Positions 42,983 to 51,878 of a DNA stretch of 64,000 bases are shown piece by piece. The stretch comes from Bowmanella pacifica (GTDB lineage Bacteria > Pseudomonadota > Gammaproteobacteria > Enterobacterales > Alteromonadaceae): positions 806,001 to 870,000 of the forward strand of contig NZ_BMLS01000001.1 in assembly GCF_014645355.1 (NCBI RefSeq), written 5' to 3'. A program made the position numbers and the translations under genes. A model generated the notes under the pieces. It saw nothing but the letters and a program-made list of their open reading frames with translations, was not told where the DNA came from and ran no database searches. Numbering within the stretch: the first letter of the stretch is position 1; the number at the start of each line of letters is the position of its first letter.

Positions 42983-43708
42983 ATGCAGAGTCAGTCAAAA
43001 CCTCATCGCACTTATCAGGCACTCAGGGATCAACTTGCCGAACGCATTCAAAACGGTGTCTACAGTGAATACCAGAAACTGCCGTCCGAACGTTTGCTGG
43101 CCGAAGAACTGGACACTACCCGTCTGACCTTGCGAGACGCCCTGTTTCAGTTGGAAATAGAAGGCAAAGTCTTTCGTATGGACAGGCGCGGTTGGTTTAT
43201 TTCCGGGCGCCGGCTGGTGTTTGATCCTTATCTGGATAAAGGCTTTATGACCAACGTGCATGAGCAAGGCATGACACCCGATACGAAACTGCTCAAACTG
43301 GAAGAAATCAAAGCCAGCAGCACACTGGCCAAGGCCCTTAAGCTGGCGCCGGGTGCCGGGGTTTATCATCTGCAACGACAGCGCTTTATTAACAAACGCC
43401 CGGTGCTGGTGGAGGACATTTACTTAGATCAATCCCGCTTTCCCGGCCTCAGACACACAGATATCAACGGCTCGTTAAGCTTGGTATTAAAAGAGGTCTA
43501 TTCGGTAAGCGTGGCCTACTCGCATATCGAGATCACCCCCGTGGTATTCAACGCGTTGCACGCTAAGCAATTACAGGTATCACCCGGCACCCCCGCCACC
43601 TTGATCACCCGCACCAGTTTTGACAGCCAGGGCCTCGTGGTGGAATACGATAAGGAATATTGGGTGGCTGATATCCTCAAGATCGAGCTGGCCACCCAAA
43701 GTAAATAG
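42983..43708 (+). CDS. phnR: GntR/UTRA regulator, PhnR type
   Basis: 241 residues. GntR winged helix at about 10-75 (YQKLPSERLLAEELDTTRLTLRDALFQLEIEGKVFRMDRRGWFIS), UTRA ligand domain about 95-235 (VYHLQRQRFINKRPVLVEDIY, VVEYDKEYWVADI). RMDRRGWFIS after the DNA-binding domain matches regulators found with 2-aminoethylphosphonate genes. It should repress the two divergent promoters until a phosphonate or its metabolite binds. Start ATG 42983 with AAGGA upstream, preferred to TTG 42953. Confidence 0.85.
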   Translation: MQSQSKPHRTYQALRDQLAERIQNGVYSEYQKLPSERLLAEELDTTRLTLRDALFQLEIEGKVFRMDRRGWFISGRRLVFDPYLDKGFMTNVHEQGMTPDTKLLKLEEIKASSTLAKALKLAPGAGVYHLQRQRFINKRPVLVEDIYLDQSRFPGLRHTDINGSLSLVLKEVYSVSVAYSHIEITPVVFNALHAKQLQVSPGTPATLITRTSFDSQGLVVEYDKEYWVADILKIELATQSK

Positions 43709-43716
43709 TCTCAGTC

Positions 43717-43745
43717 GCCGTCGGTATATTGGCCATACCGACGGC
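43717..43745 (+). terminator. Strong hairpin after phnR
   Basis: 11-base-pair perfect stem GCCGTCGGTAT/ATACCGACGGC with a 7-base loop, 9 bases past the phnR stop. No T-run follows, so termination by it alone is uncertain. Confidence 0.55.
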
Positions 43746-43864
43746 ACATAATGCCACACCATCAGTATCCAAAAGAGCGACACGAGTACGCGCATTTTCT
43801 TATCTATCCCCCCTTGCGCACTGTTTAATAATGCAACACATCCGATTCCATATAGCATCAAGCC

Positions 43865-43970
43865 GATTCACATATGAATCATCCCAACAAATGCTAACCT
43901 ATTGTTAATGCGTAACTAGCTGAAAAATTTAGAGTTACAAGCGATTAACAAGACTGGCCCGATTGTTGCC
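43865..43970 (+). promoter_or_regulatory. Sigma-54 promoter with upstream palindromes
   Basis: TGGCCCGATTGTTGCC at 43955-43970 has the invariant GG-N10-GC of the -24/-12 sigma-54 promoter. Start would be near 43982, about 30 bases before the ATG at 44014. About 110 bases upstream is the palindrome GATTCA-CATA-TGAATC (43865-43880), a fair enhancer site. Nested inverted repeats lie between (TTGTTAAT 43903/ATTAACAA 43944; GTAACT 43912/AGTTAC 43933). A sigma-54 activator is encoded in the operon it controls (46558-47934). The rest of the 43709-44013 gap shows no gene. Confidence 0.8.
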
Positions 43971-44013
43971 TTAGTTAAACAACGGTAAAAATATCATCGA
44001 CTGATTGAGAGTA

Positions 44014-45159
44014 ATGCAAGTATCCCATTTTAAATCTGCAGGCAGGCTGATCACTGGCCAGGGTGCAACGGCGTCGCTCAAGGACGAGCTGTTGCGACTT
44101 AACATTCGCAAACCTTTTGTTGTCACCGACCCCGGTGTTTATCAATCCGGGGCCCTTGAGCATATTCTCTGCCAGCTCGACAAAGACGTGGCGGTTTACA
44201 AAGACATTCCCCCGGAGCCGGAAATCGAAGTAATCGAAAACTGCCTGGCCGAATTCAACGCCAATGCCTTTGACGGCATTATTGCCGTGGGTGGTGGCAG
44301 CGCTATCGACAGCGCTAAAGTGCTGGCAGTAGCGGCCAGTCAACAAGGGGAGATTGCTTCCCTGTTCGGCACCGACCAGGTGAAAGGTCGGCATATTCCG
44401 CTTATCGCCATTCCCACCACCGCAGGTACCGGCTCAGAGGTTACCAACATTGCCATTTTGTCGGACCCGGCAGAGCAGTTAAAAAAGGGCATCGTCAGTG
44501 ATTATTTGCTACCGGATGTGGCCATTGTCTCCCCGGAGATGACCCTAAGCTGCCCTAAATCGGTAACCGCGGCCAGCGGCATCGATGCGCTGGTGCATGC
44601 CATTGAGTCTTATCTGTCGGTGCATGCCAATGCGGTAACTGATGCACTGGCGATTAAAGCCATGCAACTGATCTACCCCGCTCTGCCCAAAGCCTATGCC
44701 AGGGGCGATAACATCCAGGCCCGGGAACATATGGCCACCGGCAGTTTGCTGGCGGGTTTAGCATTTGGTAATGCCGGTGTAGGGGCGGTGCATGCCCTGG
44801 CCTATCCGCTTGGCGGGCGCTACCACTTGTCACACGGGCTGAGCAACGCGGTGATGTTACCCCATGTGCTGCAATGGAATCTGATGGCCAGCCGGGAGCG
44901 TTTTACCGATATCGCTGCCGCCATTGGCTTACCCAGTCACGGTCGCAGCCAGCAGGACATCGGCCAAAGCCTGGTGGACGCCATTACCACCTTGTGCCGC
45001 GAAGTCGAAATACCGGCGCGCTTGCGTGAATTCTCGATTCAGGAAAATGACATTCCCTTGTTAGCCAAGGAGGCCAGCAAAGTGACCCGCTTGCTAAACA
45101 ATAACCCGCGCGCCCTGAGCGAGTCAGATATTGAGCGCATTTACCGCGCCGCCTACTAA
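44014..45159 (+). CDS. Iron-containing alcohol dehydrogenase (4-hydroxybutyrate dehydrogenase candidate)
   Basis: 381 residues, type III Fe-ADH. NAD-binding GGGSAID at 93-99, IPTTAGTGSEVT, metal ligands Asp191 and His195 (GIDALVHAIE), His260 (AVHALAYPLGG) and His274 (HLSHG). Oxidises an alcohol to an aldehyde in the cytoplasm. The aldehyde dehydrogenase of the operon is of the succinate-semialdehyde type, which makes 4-hydroxybutyrate the best guess for the substrate. 1,3-propanediol or lactaldehyde remain possible. First gene after the sigma-54 promoter. ATG 44014 is chosen over TTG 44005. Confidence 0.87.
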   Translation: MQVSHFKSAGRLITGQGATASLKDELLRLNIRKPFVVTDPGVYQSGALEHILCQLDKDVAVYKDIPPEPEIEVIENCLAEFNANAFDGIIAVGGGSAIDSAKVLAVAASQQGEIASLFGTDQVKGRHIPLIAIPTTAGTGSEVTNIAILSDPAEQLKKGIVSDYLLPDVAIVSPEMTLSCPKSVTAASGIDALVHAIESYLSVHANAVTDALAIKAMQLIYPALPKAYARGDNIQAREHMATGSLLAGLAFGNAGVGAVHALAYPLGGRYHLSHGLSNAVMLPHVLQWNLMASRERFTDIAAAIGLPSHGRSQQDIGQSLVDAITTLCREVEIPARLREFSIQENDIPLLAKEASKVTRLLNNNPRALSESDIERIYRAAY

Positions 45160-45164
45160 TAACA

Positions 45165-46571
45165 ATGAGTAAAAGCATGAGCAGCAACCAGCCACCAGTC
45201 AGCCAGGAAGCCCCGTATTTTGGCTTCGGCCCGTTTAAGATCCGCCTGCCTTTTGTCCACTACCGATTGGAGTTGCCGGATTATTTGCAGGGCCTGCTGA
45301 TGTGTGCGGTGGACTTGGCCGCCATTCCGCTGATGACGGAAATTCTGGGTATGCCATTCGAGGCCGCACTGGCCATAGTGATGTTAAACGGCTTGCTGTA
45401 CCTACTGCACCACCTGCTCGGTGACCCGGTCATTCCAGGTTGGATCACCCCGGCCATCCCGCTCCTGATGGCTTATGTGGAAGCCTTTGATCCCGGCACC
45501 GACAGAGTGCATGCGCTGATTGCCTTTCAGATGATGCTGGGACTGTTGGTGATACTGCTGGGTAAAACCGGTATGGCCGCCAGGGTTGTGCATCTCATCC
45601 CCCATGCCATCAAATCCGGCATCATTATTGGTGCAGGGCTGGCTGCGGTGGCGGTGGTGTTTAAAGAAGGCGGTCGCTTTGATAGCTACCCTATCACCAT
45701 CAGTATCGCGGTGGGGGTGGCCTTTTATCTGATTTTCTCCGGTCACTTCGCCCGTTTGCGCCAGCGCGGTCATATCTGGGCCACCGTAGGTAAACTCGGC
45801 GTCTTCCCTATCATTATCCTGGCGGTCATTGTGGCACCGCTGGTCAATGAAGCGCCCTGGCCGAATGTCGAATGGGGCTTTACTCAGCCGGACTTTGCCC
45901 TGATGTGGAGTGAGTACACGGTATTCGGGGTAGGTTTACCACCGCTTAGCATGTTCCTGACCGCACTGCCTACCGTGCTGGCCACCTATATCGTGGTGTT
46001 CGGCGATGTGTTGCAGACCAAAGCTATTTTGAAAGAAGCGGATGAAGTTCGCCAGGACGAGAAAATTGACTACAACCCTAATCGTTCACATCTGATCTTC
46101 GGTGGCCGCAACCTGTTTATGAGCATATTCGGACCGGACGTAGTGATGTGTGGTCCGCTATGGGCCGCCATGCATGTGGTGACAGTTGAGCGCTATAAGC
46201 AGGGCAAGCAAGCCATGCAGAGTATCTTTGGCGGCTCCGGCTCCTTCCGCTGGGGCACCAACACCGGCCTGTTGCTGCTACCTATTGTCAGTCTGGTACA
46301 ACCCATACTGGGGGTGGCCCTGGCCCTGACACTGCTGATTCAAGGCTTTGTTAGTGTGCGAATCGGCATTATGGAATCCCGCAGCCAGCGAGACCTGGGC
46401 ATAGCCGGGGTCATTGCCGCCGTACTGACCGTCAAAGGCGCGGCCTGGGCATTCGCCGTGGGACTGGCGCTGGTCGTCCTTATCTACGGCCGGGACGCGT
46501 TGCGCGGTGAAGTGGACCGCACTTTTGTAAAAGATCAACAGCGTAAGGATAACCCGCATGACGCGCTTTGA
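45165..46571 (+). CDS. Multi-helix permease (NCS2/DUF3360-like)
   Basis: 468 residues, about 12-14 membrane helices. PDYLQGLLMCAVDLAAIPLM at the start and LGDPVIPGWITPAIPLLMAY in the region of a substrate-binding loop resemble the uracil/xanthine (NCS2) and SulP fold families; DUF3360 is the closest group I can name. It starts 5 bases after the dehydrogenase stop and overlaps the activator gene by 14 bases. By position it imports the operon's substrate (perhaps 4-hydroxybutyrate or another small acid). Not certain. Confidence 0.72.
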   Translation: MSKSMSSNQPPVSQEAPYFGFGPFKIRLPFVHYRLELPDYLQGLLMCAVDLAAIPLMTEILGMPFEAALAIVMLNGLLYLLHHLLGDPVIPGWITPAIPLLMAYVEAFDPGTDRVHALIAFQMMLGLLVILLGKTGMAARVVHLIPHAIKSGIIIGAGLAAVAVVFKEGGRFDSYPITISIAVGVAFYLIFSGHFARLRQRGHIWATVGKLGVFPIIILAVIVAPLVNEAPWPNVEWGFTQPDFALMWSEYTVFGVGLPPLSMFLTALPTVLATYIVVFGDVLQTKAILKEADEVRQDEKIDYNPNRSHLIFGGRNLFMSIFGPDVVMCGPLWAAMHVVTVERYKQGKQAMQSIFGGSGSFRWGTNTGLLLLPIVSLVQPILGVALALTLLIQGFVSVRIGIMESRSQRDLGIAGVIAAVLTVKGAAWAFAVGLALVVLIYGRDALRGEVDRTFVKDQQRKDNPHDAL

Positions 46572-47934
46572 TGTCGATGCACTGCAGCCGGTACTCGACG
46601 CCCTGCAGGACGGTGTCTATATCACCAATGGTGAAGGTCTGACCCTGACCATCAATCAGGCCTATGAACGTATTACCGGATTGCAGCGCCACAAGATAGT
46701 CGGCAAGCACATGAGTGAACTGGTGCAACAGGGCTATATTTCCAAGTCGGCCAGCCTGGAAGTGATCCGCGAGCGCCAGCCTGTCACCTTGGTGCAGACC
46801 ATTATGGGCGATCGCAAGATCCTGGTCAGCGGTAACCCCATGTTTGACGATCAGGGGCGTATTGAGCTGGTCGTCACCAACGTGCGCGATGTAACCGAAC
46901 TGCTCAGAGCCAAACATGCCGAGGAACAACTGGAACAACTGCTCAGTCGCTTTGAGCAATATGCCAATGAGTTACCCGAAACCGGCCAGCAAAACGGCTT
47001 GCTGGTCGGCAAGAAAACCCAGGAATGCTACGCCCTGGCCAAGCGCATTGCCCCGACTCAGGTCAAGATATTGATTCAGGGCGAAACCGGCACAGGTAAA
47101 ACCCAGCTGGCCCGCTATATCCACCAGCAAAGTGACAGGGCTGATAACCCCTTTATCGCCCTGAACTGTGCGGCGATGCCGGAAGGCCTGATTGAAGCCG
47201 AGCTGTTTGGCTATGTGCCAGGTGCCTTTACCGGTGCCTCCACTAAAGGCAAAGCCGGTTTATTGGAAGTGGCCAACGGCGGCACCTTATTTTTGGACGA
47301 AATCGGCGATTTGCCCTTGGCCTTGCAAGCTAAGTTGCTCAAGGTCATCGAGGACAATAAATACCTGCCCATCGGCGGCACTAAGCTGAAATCCACCAAC
47401 ATCAGAATGATCACGGCCACCCACCATGACCTGGCGGCGGCCACACAGCAAGGTCGTTTTAGGGAAGATTTGTTCTACCGCATCAGTGTGATGCCGCTAA
47501 CCCTGCCACCACTCAGACACAGACAGGAGGAAATCCTGCCCCTGTTTAACCATTACTTGGCGCAGTTCTGCGAGCAGTATCAGTGTTCGCGCCAGCTTAG
47601 CCCGGAAGCCACCGAACTGCTGATGCAGTATGAATGGCCGGGCAATATCCGCGAGCTGATCAACCTGGCTGAGCGTCTGGCGATCAGCACCAGAGCGGAA
47701 GAAATTCAGGTGCAGGATCTGCCAGCGGAACTGCGTTTCTTAAATGTATCCCCCAACGAACATGTGGGCGGTGGCCTCAAAGATCAGGTGGCCGCACTGG
47801 AACACCGTCTGATTGAGTCGGCCCTGGCCCAATACGGAACTACCCGGGCGGCGGCAGCGGCACTGGGGATCAATCAATCCACCCTGGTGAAAAAGCGCCA
47901 GGCTTTCCAAATGACGAACAAGGCATCATCGTGA
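46558..47934 (+). CDS. Sigma-54-dependent activator, PAS-AAA-HTH
   Basis: 458 residues. PAS sensor domain about 8-115, linker, AAA+ domain about 145-375 with Walker A GETGTGKT (175-182), the sigma-54 contact GAFTGA (222-227) and Walker B GGTLFLDEIGD (241-251), then an Fis-type HTH at the C-terminus (TRAAAAALGINQSTLVKKRQ). No receiver domain, so the PAS domain probably senses the ligand directly. Likely activates the promoter at 43955. AAGGA precedes ATG and the gene overlaps both neighbours, so it is co-expressed with its target genes. Confidence 0.93.
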   Translation: MTRFDVDALQPVLDALQDGVYITNGEGLTLTINQAYERITGLQRHKIVGKHMSELVQQGYISKSASLEVIRERQPVTLVQTIMGDRKILVSGNPMFDDQGRIELVVTNVRDVTELLRAKHAEEQLEQLLSRFEQYANELPETGQQNGLLVGKKTQECYALAKRIAPTQVKILIQGETGTGKTQLARYIHQQSDRADNPFIALNCAAMPEGLIEAELFGYVPGAFTGASTKGKAGLLEVANGGTLFLDEIGDLPLALQAKLLKVIEDNKYLPIGGTKLKSTNIRMITATHHDLAAATQQGRFREDLFYRISVMPLTLPPLRHRQEEILPLFNHYLAQFCEQYQCSRQLSPEATELLMQYEWPGNIRELINLAERLAISTRAEEIQVQDLPAELRFLNVSPNEHVGGGLKDQVAALEHRLIESALAQYGTTRAAAAALGINQSTLVKKRQAFQMTNKASS

Positions 47935-49382
47935 CGTTAACCAAGCTAGAGATTTTTAAACAGCATTGTCTTATCAATGGTCAGTGGACAAGCACTGACA
48001 ACAGCTTGCCGGTGACCAATCCGGCCAACGGCGACGTTATCGCCCAGGTGCCAGATTTATCCGCAGAGCAGGTGAATGAAGCCATAGTCCATGCCCAGCA
48101 GGCCATGCTCAGTTGGCGGGCATTGTCACCGGCCCAGCGCGGCGCTCTGCTCAAAGCCTGGTATGCCCTGATCATGGCCCATCAGGATGAACTGGCGCTG
48201 ATTATGACCTCAGAGCAGGGTAAACCCCTGAGTGAGGCAAAGGGCGAGATTGCTTATGCCGCCAGCTATGTGGAATGGTTTGCCGAAGAAGCCATGCGCA
48301 TTCAAGGCGAAGTGCTGCCTGCCGCCAATGCGCAGCAACGTATTATTGTCAGTAGGGAGCCGGTAGGCGTCTGCGCTGCCATTACTCCCTGGAATTTCCC
48401 GGCCGCCATGATCACCCGAAAAGTTGCACCGGCCCTGGCCGCCGGTTGCAGCATGCTGGTTAAACCGGCCCAGCAGACCCCGCTGACCGCCCTGGCTCTG
48501 GGCGAACTGGCCTGCCGGGCCGGTATCCCTGCCGGGGTACTACAGATTGTTACCGGTGATGCCCGCACTATAGGTGAAGCATTGACCGCCAATCCTATCG
48601 TCAGAAAACTGAGTTTTACCGGCTCCACCCGCATCGGTTCGTTGTTAATGGCGCAGTGTGCCAAAGACGTAAAACGCCTGTCGCTGGAGCTAGGCGGCAA
48701 TGCGCCCTTTATCGTCTTCGACGATGCCGATGTGGAACTAGCGGTGGCCGAACTGATCAAAGCCAAATTCAGAAACGCTGGGCAAACCTGCATATCCCCC
48801 AACCGGGTGTATGTGCAGGAAGACCTGATGCCGGCCTTCACCGCTCAGTTAGTCGAGCAAGTTTCACAACTGCGCCTGGGTGATGGCCTTGCACCTGACA
48901 CTCAGATTGGCCCCCTTATCGATGCGGCCGCCGTTGCCAAAGTGGAAGCCCATGTGGCTGATGCGCTCAGCGCTGGCGCTACCTTGCTGTGCGGCGGTGA
49001 ACGCTTGTCGGCACAACATAACTGGTACAAGCCAACCGTGTTAGCGGAGGTTCCGCCCACAGCGCAATGTGCCTGTGAAGAAACATTTGGCCCGCTGCTG
49101 CCGCTTATCTCTTTTAGCACCGAACAACAGGTTATTGGCTACGCCAATGACACCCCATTTGGTCTCGCTGCCTACTTGTTTTCAGACAATCTGCACCGCG
49201 TACAACGTGTGGTAGAGCAAATTGAAAGCGGCATGGTGGGGATCAATACCGGCGTAATTTCTGCTGCCAACGCTCCTTTTGGTGGGGTGAAAGCCAGCGG
49301 ACTTGGACGCGAAGGTGCCCATGTCGGCATCGAAGAATATCTGGAAATGAAGTACCAGTGTTACGGCATAAAACGCCACTAA
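47931..49382 (+). CDS. Succinate-semialdehyde-type aldehyde dehydrogenase
   Basis: 483 residues, ALDH superfamily, similar in length and motifs to the gabD product at 22506-23957. Lys178 (LVKPAQQTPL), Glu253 (LELGGNAPF) and nucleophile Cys287 (NAGQTCISPNR) are present. Most likely oxidises succinate semialdehyde made by the Fe-ADH to succinate. GTG start overlaps the activator stop codon. The window thus has two routes that end in succinate through related dehydrogenases. Confidence 0.88.
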   Translation: MTLTKLEIFKQHCLINGQWTSTDNSLPVTNPANGDVIAQVPDLSAEQVNEAIVHAQQAMLSWRALSPAQRGALLKAWYALIMAHQDELALIMTSEQGKPLSEAKGEIAYAASYVEWFAEEAMRIQGEVLPAANAQQRIIVSREPVGVCAAITPWNFPAAMITRKVAPALAAGCSMLVKPAQQTPLTALALGELACRAGIPAGVLQIVTGDARTIGEALTANPIVRKLSFTGSTRIGSLLMAQCAKDVKRLSLELGGNAPFIVFDDADVELAVAELIKAKFRNAGQTCISPNRVYVQEDLMPAFTAQLVEQVSQLRLGDGLAPDTQIGPLIDAAAVAKVEAHVADALSAGATLLCGGERLSAQHNWYKPTVLAEVPPTAQCACEETFGPLLPLISFSTEQQVIGYANDTPFGLAAYLFSDNLHRVQRVVEQIESGMVGINTGVISAANAPFGGVKASGLGREGAHVGIEEYLEMKYQCYGIKRH

Positions 49383-49452
49383 CACCCTACCGGATGCTCC
49401 CTGCCTAAGCTCACAGAAGCGGGCAGAGAATTAATAACAACAGGAGAAAAAC

Positions 49453-50502
49453 ATGTTCAACATCCACACCCGTGCTCTTGGCACTATCGCCTCGATTGTC
49501 GGTTTCACGCTGCTGGGCGCCACCGCCACGCAGACCATTGCGCAGGAAAGCCCAATGGCCAGCATTCAAAAGGACATGCCTAAAAACTGGGGTAAATGGG
49601 GTAAAGAAGACCAGATTGGTGCCCTTAACTACCTTGATGCAGCCCAGGTAAAACGCGGATTGGCGGCGGCTAAGCAAGGTACCAAGTTTACTCTGCAATT
49701 GCCCATGATCCACGGTGTCGGCCCGGTCTTCCCTGGCCGTGTGCCGGTAATGCACTTTATGTCTCAGGATGAAGGTCTGTATTCATCAGATAAATCTGCC
49801 CCGCTGGCCGGTGGTATGAAGTACTCAGACGATGCGGTCTTTATGTATCTGCAAGGCACCACGCACGTCGATGCCCTGGGACATGCCTGGTATGACGATA
49901 AGGTATATAACGGGAAGTCTTCCGATACCACAGTGCATGGGCACAGCTTTGTCGGTATCTCCGAGCTGGGTGATGAAGGCATAGTCGGTCGCGGTATTCT
50001 GCTGGACATTGGCCGCCTTAAAGGTGACAAAAATCACCGTCTGGCCCCTAATGAATGCGTAACCCTGGCGGATCTGAAAGCTGCTGAAAAGCGCCAGAAA
50101 ACCAAGGTAGAGAAGCGCGATATTCTGGTGATCCGCACCGGTTCCATGGGCCGTTTCTACGACAAAGAAGATGCCAAAAACTGGTCAGCCTTAACCGAGC
50201 CAGGCCTGTGCTACGGCAAGGACCTGATCAAGTGGATAGATGACATGGAAATTCCGGTTATCGCGTCTGACAACCTGGCGGTTGAGAAGTCATTCCAGAA
50301 AATTGACGGCGAAGACTATGTTATCCCGCTGCACGGTGCGTTGATTCGCGACTTGGGTGTGGTGCTGACCGAATTGTACTGGTTGGACGATATTGCCGAA
50401 GCCAGTGCCAAAGACGGCCAATACAGCTTCTTCTTCTCTGCCACGCCACTGAAAATGGAAGGCGGCACAGGTTCCCCGGTTAACCCACTGGCGATCCGCT
50501 AA
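49453..50502 (+). CDS. Exported cyclase-family metal-dependent hydrolase
   Basis: 349 residues with a signal peptide (about 1-31, TIA-QE). The metal motif QGTTHVDALGH (His138, Asp140, His144) is that of the cyclase/kynurenine-formamidase superfamily (PF04199), whose members hydrolyse amides, lactones or esters. A second half with VLVIRTGSMGRFY and VIASDNLAVEK also fits. Periplasmic. Could open a lactone (for example gamma-butyrolactone) or an ester to the free hydroxy acid used by the downstream enzymes; this is a hypothesis. AGGAG precedes ATG. Confidence 0.82.
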   Translation: MFNIHTRALGTIASIVGFTLLGATATQTIAQESPMASIQKDMPKNWGKWGKEDQIGALNYLDAAQVKRGLAAAKQGTKFTLQLPMIHGVGPVFPGRVPVMHFMSQDEGLYSSDKSAPLAGGMKYSDDAVFMYLQGTTHVDALGHAWYDDKVYNGKSSDTTVHGHSFVGISELGDEGIVGRGILLDIGRLKGDKNHRLAPNECVTLADLKAAEKRQKTKVEKRDILVIRTGSMGRFYDKEDAKNWSALTEPGLCYGKDLIKWIDDMEIPVIASDNLAVEKSFQKIDGEDYVIPLHGALIRDLGVVLTELYWLDDIAEASAKDGQYSFFFSATPLKMEGGTGSPVNPLAIR

Positions 50503-50640
50503 CCACACACCGCTCCCGTTTTCTGCAAACTACGCAGCGCCTTCACTTTCAGAAGGCGTGACGGGATCGCTGTGTCTGAAATAACCCTTTTATCGGCCCG
50601 GCAACCCATGTCGGGCACAGGACACAAGTGGATAAAGACA

Positions 50641-51810
50641 ATGAAAAAAACACAATTACGCTTAACGGCATTGGCTGCAGCAACGGCCGCTTCTCTTGCC
50701 ACTCCCGCCCAAGCAGTTGAAATTACTCAGGATGACTGGACATTTAACTTCAACGGTTTTGTCAACACTCACGCCTTGTATGTGAGCTGTGATGACAGTG
50801 GTAATACGGTGGCCGGTAATGCCCTGCTTTGCCAGGGCGACGACGCCAGCTCGGTATCAAATGGCTACAGCCCGGCCAGTTTCAGTTTCAGCGCAGGCAC
50901 CTCAAAAAACGGCTGGGATCTTAAGGCCACCCTAGCCATCGAACCCGGCAATACCGACAACACCGCGTTTAACGGCAGTGGCGATAACAAAGCCTACCGC
51001 GCATTTTTTACCGTTGGTAATGCCGAATACGGCACTTTAAAAGCCGGGCGCGACTACGGGGTATTCGGTATTGATATCGTACTGGAAGATATGTCGCTGG
51101 GTGGCGTAGGCGCGCCGGCCAGTGTTACCTCGCCACTGAACACCAGTCTGGGTGGCGCTGGTTATGGCTATATTTTTACCGACAGGTTGTCACAAATCAC
51201 CTATAGCTACCAAAGTGAAAGTGGCATTGATGCGGTAGTGGGTATTTACCAGCCGTTGGATTTAGTTTCATTCGGCGGTAACGGTTACGTGGGCGACACC
51301 GGCTCCAGCCGCCCGGGTATTCACGGCAAATTGCGCTACAACGCAGAAAAAGGCTATATCTCCACTACTTTTATCAGCCAGGATGTCGATCTTCCGCAAA
51401 ACGGCTATACGGCGTCTGCTATCGACGTTACGGCGGCGTTTGATTTGGGCAACACTCACTTGGTGCTGTCCGGTTTCACCGCCAAGGGTATGGGCTACTA
51501 TGGCCTGTTAATTGACGCTGCAGATGCCACTGGGGAAGCCAGGGATAGTGACGGCTGGTTTGCCCAGGCTACCCACCTGTTCGGCAAAACCAAAGTAGGG
51601 ATTAACTATGGTCGTTCCAGCGTCGACTTAACCGCCAACGACAGTATGGTGCAGGTTAAAGACCAAACCAAAGCGACATTCGGCGTATACCATCCGGTTT
51701 TGGATTTATTTACCCTGGCGGTGGAAGTCTCGGATGTGCAGGCACGTAGCCACTTAGGTGATGAACTGGACAATACCGCCTTCAGCGTTGGCGTGATGAC
51801 CAGCTTCTAA
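50641..51810 (+). CDS. Outer-membrane porin
   Basis: 389 residues. Signal peptide 1-25 (PAQA-VE), then a beta-barrel pattern of alternating residues (WTFNFNGFVNTHALYV, AEYGTLKAGRDYGVFG) ending in TSF, with the C-terminal Phe that outer-membrane proteins need. Gram-negative porin type similar to those paired with short-chain acid or aromatic uptake genes. Probably the outer-membrane entry for the substrate of the 44-51.8 kb operon. Start ATG 50641. Confidence 0.83.
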   Translation: MKKTQLRLTALAAATAASLATPAQAVEITQDDWTFNFNGFVNTHALYVSCDDSGNTVAGNALLCQGDDASSVSNGYSPASFSFSAGTSKNGWDLKATLAIEPGNTDNTAFNGSGDNKAYRAFFTVGNAEYGTLKAGRDYGVFGIDIVLEDMSLGGVGAPASVTSPLNTSLGGAGYGYIFTDRLSQITYSYQSESGIDAVVGIYQPLDLVSFGGNGYVGDTGSSRPGIHGKLRYNAEKGYISTTFISQDVDLPQNGYTASAIDVTAAFDLGNTHLVLSGFTAKGMGYYGLLIDAADATGEARDSDGWFAQATHLFGKTKVGINYGRSSVDLTANDSMVQVKDQTKATFGVYHPVLDLFTLAVEVSDVQARSHLGDELDNTAFSVGVMTSF

Positions 51811-51821
51811 AACTGTAGCAT

Positions 51822-51843
51822 GACGGCGTAAGACCACGCCGTC
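51822..51843. terminator. Hairpin between convergent porin and response-regulator genes
   Basis: 8-base-pair stem GACGGCGT/ACGCCGTC with a 6-base loop, followed by TGCTCTTT. Probably ends the rightward operon; may also act on the leftward one. Confidence 0.65.
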
Positions 51844-51878
51844 TGCTCTTTGGGGCGCCCGTAACCGACCTTTGCCCA

